From Anniella stebbinsi (lineage: Eukaryota > Chordata > Lepidosauria > Squamata > Anniellidae): a stretch of DNA of 64,000 nt. The DNA lies in NCBI GenBank assembly GCA_029215795.1, contig JARDYH010000003.1:99480609-99544608 (forward strand), written 5' to 3'. This document shows, piece after piece, positions 61,925-64,000 of this stretch; position 1 is the first letter of the stretch; each line of letters starts with the position of its first letter. A program made the translations under genes and the position numbers. Below the pieces are notes generated by a model. It did no database searches. It was not told where the DNA came from and saw only the letters and a list, made by a program, of their open reading frames with translations.

Positions 61925-64000
61925 TTTATTTATTACCCACCTCTCTGTCTGGATCAAGGCGGGGAACAACAATATGATAAAATACATAAAACTGATTAAA
62001 ACATGACACATATTATTAAAACTGCATTAAAACATCCTAAAACATCCTAAAAACATTATAAAATTCCACTGGATATGCCCACAGGAAGAGAACAGTCTTT
62101 ATGGCTTTCTTAAATTCTAAAAGACTGTTAAGTTGACGAGTCTCCTCCGGCAGGTCATTCCACAGTCTGGGAGCGGCAGAAGAGAAGGTCCTCTGGGTAA
62201 CGGTTGTCAGCCTAGTCTTGGCCGACTGCAGTAAGTTCTTCCCAGAGCACCTGAGCGTGCAGGGCGGATTGTATGGGAGAAGGCGATCCCGCAGGTAACC
62301 TGGACCCAAACCATGTAGGGCTTTAAAGGTAATAACCAACACTTTATACTTCGCCCGGAAACTAATTGGCAGCCAGTGGAGTGATTTTAAAGCTGGTGTA
62401 ATATGGTCACCCCTAGGTGTACCGGTGACCAACCTGGCTGCCATATTTTGAACTAGTTGAAGTTTCCAGACTAGGCACAGAGGTAGCCCTATGTACAGCG
62501 CATTGCAGAAGTTGAGCCTCGAAGTTACCAGCGCGTGCACTACCATCTTTGGGTCTTCCAACTCTAGGAAGGGGCACAGCTGGCGTATCAGCCGAAGCTG
62601 ATAGTAGGCACTTCTGGCCGTCGCATCTATCTGGGCTGTCATTTGGAGCGACGGATCCAGGAGCACCCCCAAGCTGCGAACACAGTCTTTCAGGGGGAGT
62701 GTAACCCCATCCAGAACTGGTTGACACACCTCCAAACCCAGGTTGCGGCCTTTGACAGCAAGCACCTCCGTCTTGTCTGGATTCAGCTTCAGTTTGTTTT
62801 TCCTCATCCAGCCCATTACCGCCTCCAAGCATTCATTCAGAGGAGACACACTATCCTTAGCTGGAGCTGTTATCGAAGGCATAGAGAAATATATTTGGGT
62901 GTCATCAGCATACTGATAGCACCCCGCCCCATGCCTCCAGATGATCTCTCCCAACGGTTTCATATAAATGTTAAACAACATTGGGGAAAGGATGGCCCCT
63001 TTTGGTATGCCACACAGCAGCTCCTTCTTTGCGGAGCAGCTATCCCCAAGCATCACCATCTGGAACCTGCCTGAGAGGTAGGACCGGAACCACTGAAGCA
63101 CAGTGCCCCCGATTCCCAATCCCCTCAGGTGTTCCAGAAGGATACCATGGTCGATGGTATCGAATGCCGCTGAGAGGTCCAGAAGTACCAACAGGGACAC
63201 ACTCCCCTTGTCAATAGTCAGGCGTAGATCATCCACTAAGGCGATCATAGCAGTCTCAACTCCATATCCTGCCCTGAAGCCAGTTTGAAATGGGTCTAGA
63301 AAATCAGTGTCATCCAAGACTACTTGGAGTTGAAAGGCAACTGCCCTCTCGATCACCTTGCCCAAGAATGGAAGGTTTGATACTGGTCTGTAGTTATTAA
63401 AGTCTTGGGGGTCCAGGGAGGGCTTCTTTAGAAGCAGCCATACCACCACTTCTTTTAAACATGATGGAAAACTCACCTCCCTGAGAGATGCATTAATAAT
63501 ATATTGTAATTGCGATCTAACTGCATCTCCTCCCTGGGCGACCAGCCATGAAGGACAGGGATCAAGAGGGCAAGTCATTCTCCTCACTCATCCAAGCAGC
63601 TTGTCCATGTCCTCGGTACTCACCAACTGAAACTGATCCAGTGTAATTCTACTCGCAGAGTCGGTGGACACTCCATCGTCAGCCTCTGCTGTAATGACGG
63701 CATCTAAGTCAGCTCTTATCCAAGAGATTTTATCTGTGAAATGATCATTAAAGGCATCGCAGCGAACTGCCAAAGGCTCTAAGATCGGATTCAGGGGGGA
63801 AGGTGCCCGGGTTAGAGACCTCACCACCCTGAACAGTTCTGCTGGACGCGAATTCGCAGACGCAATGCACACAGAGAAGAAAGCTTTCTTCGCTGCATGT
63901 ATTGCCACCCCATAGGAACGAAGATGTTCTCTATGTCATGTCTTGTCAGATATAAGTTGAGTTTTCTGCTATTGGCACTCCAGTCATCATCCTTTCCGCT
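61893..64000 (-). mobile_element. L2-type non-LTR retrotransposon, cut by the window edge
   Basis: The 3' end at the left reads TTCCCCGCCTTGATCCAGAC, AGAGAGGTGGGTAATAAATA on the minus strand, followed by TAAA and AAT repeats. The coding region follows up to 63,908, and upstream sequence continues to the edge. It is the best-preserved L2 coding region in the window. The copy at 44,915-45,735 is an internally deleted relative. Confidence 0.9.
62037..63908 (-). pseudogene. L2 ORF2 reverse transcriptase and C-terminal domain
   Basis: A single frame of 623 codons broken only by one TGA (63,588-63,590), where the deleted copy at 45 kb encodes Gln. Landmarks in order: PAELFRVVRSLTR, FNDHFTDKISWIRADLDAV, LDPCPSWLV, NNYRPVSNLPFLGKVIERAV, DPFQTGFRAGYGVETAMIAL, LVLLDLSAAFDTIDHGILLE, GIPKGAILSPMLFNIYMKPL (Lys for the usual Gln), CYQYADDTQIYFSM (catalytic YADD), KNKLKLNPDKTEVLAVKG, SRLNFCNALYIGLPL, LQLVQNMAARLVTGTPRGDH, SLHWLPISFRAKYKVLVITF, KALHGLGPGYL and APRLWNDLPEETRQL. 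The tail of the protein is complete. The apparent start at 63,908 is only the first GTG, and the endonuclease part lies outside the window. Confidence 0.92.

Noticed and set aside
1..64000. CRISPR arrays, tRNA/rRNA genes, bacterial-type operons
   Set aside because: No regularly spaced direct repeats with unique spacers, no cloverleaf with matching arms noticed, and the whole composition is that of vertebrate repeat-rich DNA.

Overview
This window looks like intergenic or intronic DNA from a vertebrate, most likely a squamate or other non-avian reptile. That is inferred from the mixture of L2-type and other non-LTR retrotransposons, a DIRS element, CORE-SINE/MIR-like fragments, many short inverted-repeat DNA elements and abundant microsatellites. 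No host protein-coding gene, rRNA, tRNA or CRISPR array could be supported. Every convincing protein-like stretch belongs to a transposable element, and every one is broken.

Layout. From 0 to 12 kb there is a GC-rich hairpin block, a 319-bp palindromic DNA element with an exact 8-bp target duplication, a decayed LINE with a restriction-like endonuclease domain, and several short DNA elements. From 12 to 21 kb there are three L2 fragments, a CpG-rich 355-bp DNA element, and two copies of a repeat that carries CTCF-like motifs. From 21 to 28 kb there is an element built of internal tandem units, and a GC-rich element inserted in another repeat whose empty paralogue lies at 52.4-52.8 kb. From 29.1 to 32.2 kb lies a nearly full-length L2 element on the minus strand (5' repeats, endonuclease, reverse transcriptase, tail). 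From 33.6 to 46 kb there are a second copy of the palindrome, more short DNA elements, a solo-LTR-like segment and an internally deleted L2. From 47.4 to 48.9 kb a GC-rich element with an 8-bp target duplication contains an L1-like ORF1 fragment bounded by its own 13-bp duplication. From 52.9 to 60.7 kb is a DIRS tyrosine-recombinase retrotransposon on the minus strand, with inverted terminal repeats, an internal complementary region, gag, RT, RNase H and recombinase, interrupted by two later insertions. From 61.9 kb to the right edge is a rather young L2 copy with one in-frame stop.

How the parts relate. The L2 copies are autonomous-type retrotransposons in different states of decay. The short elements have no coding capacity and would have relied on transposases encoded elsewhere. 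Several share the terminal sequence TAGGCTGACCA with 8-bp duplications, which points to one hAT-like transposase source. The nesting gives a relative insertion order at several places. Boundaries of repeats without target duplications are approximate.
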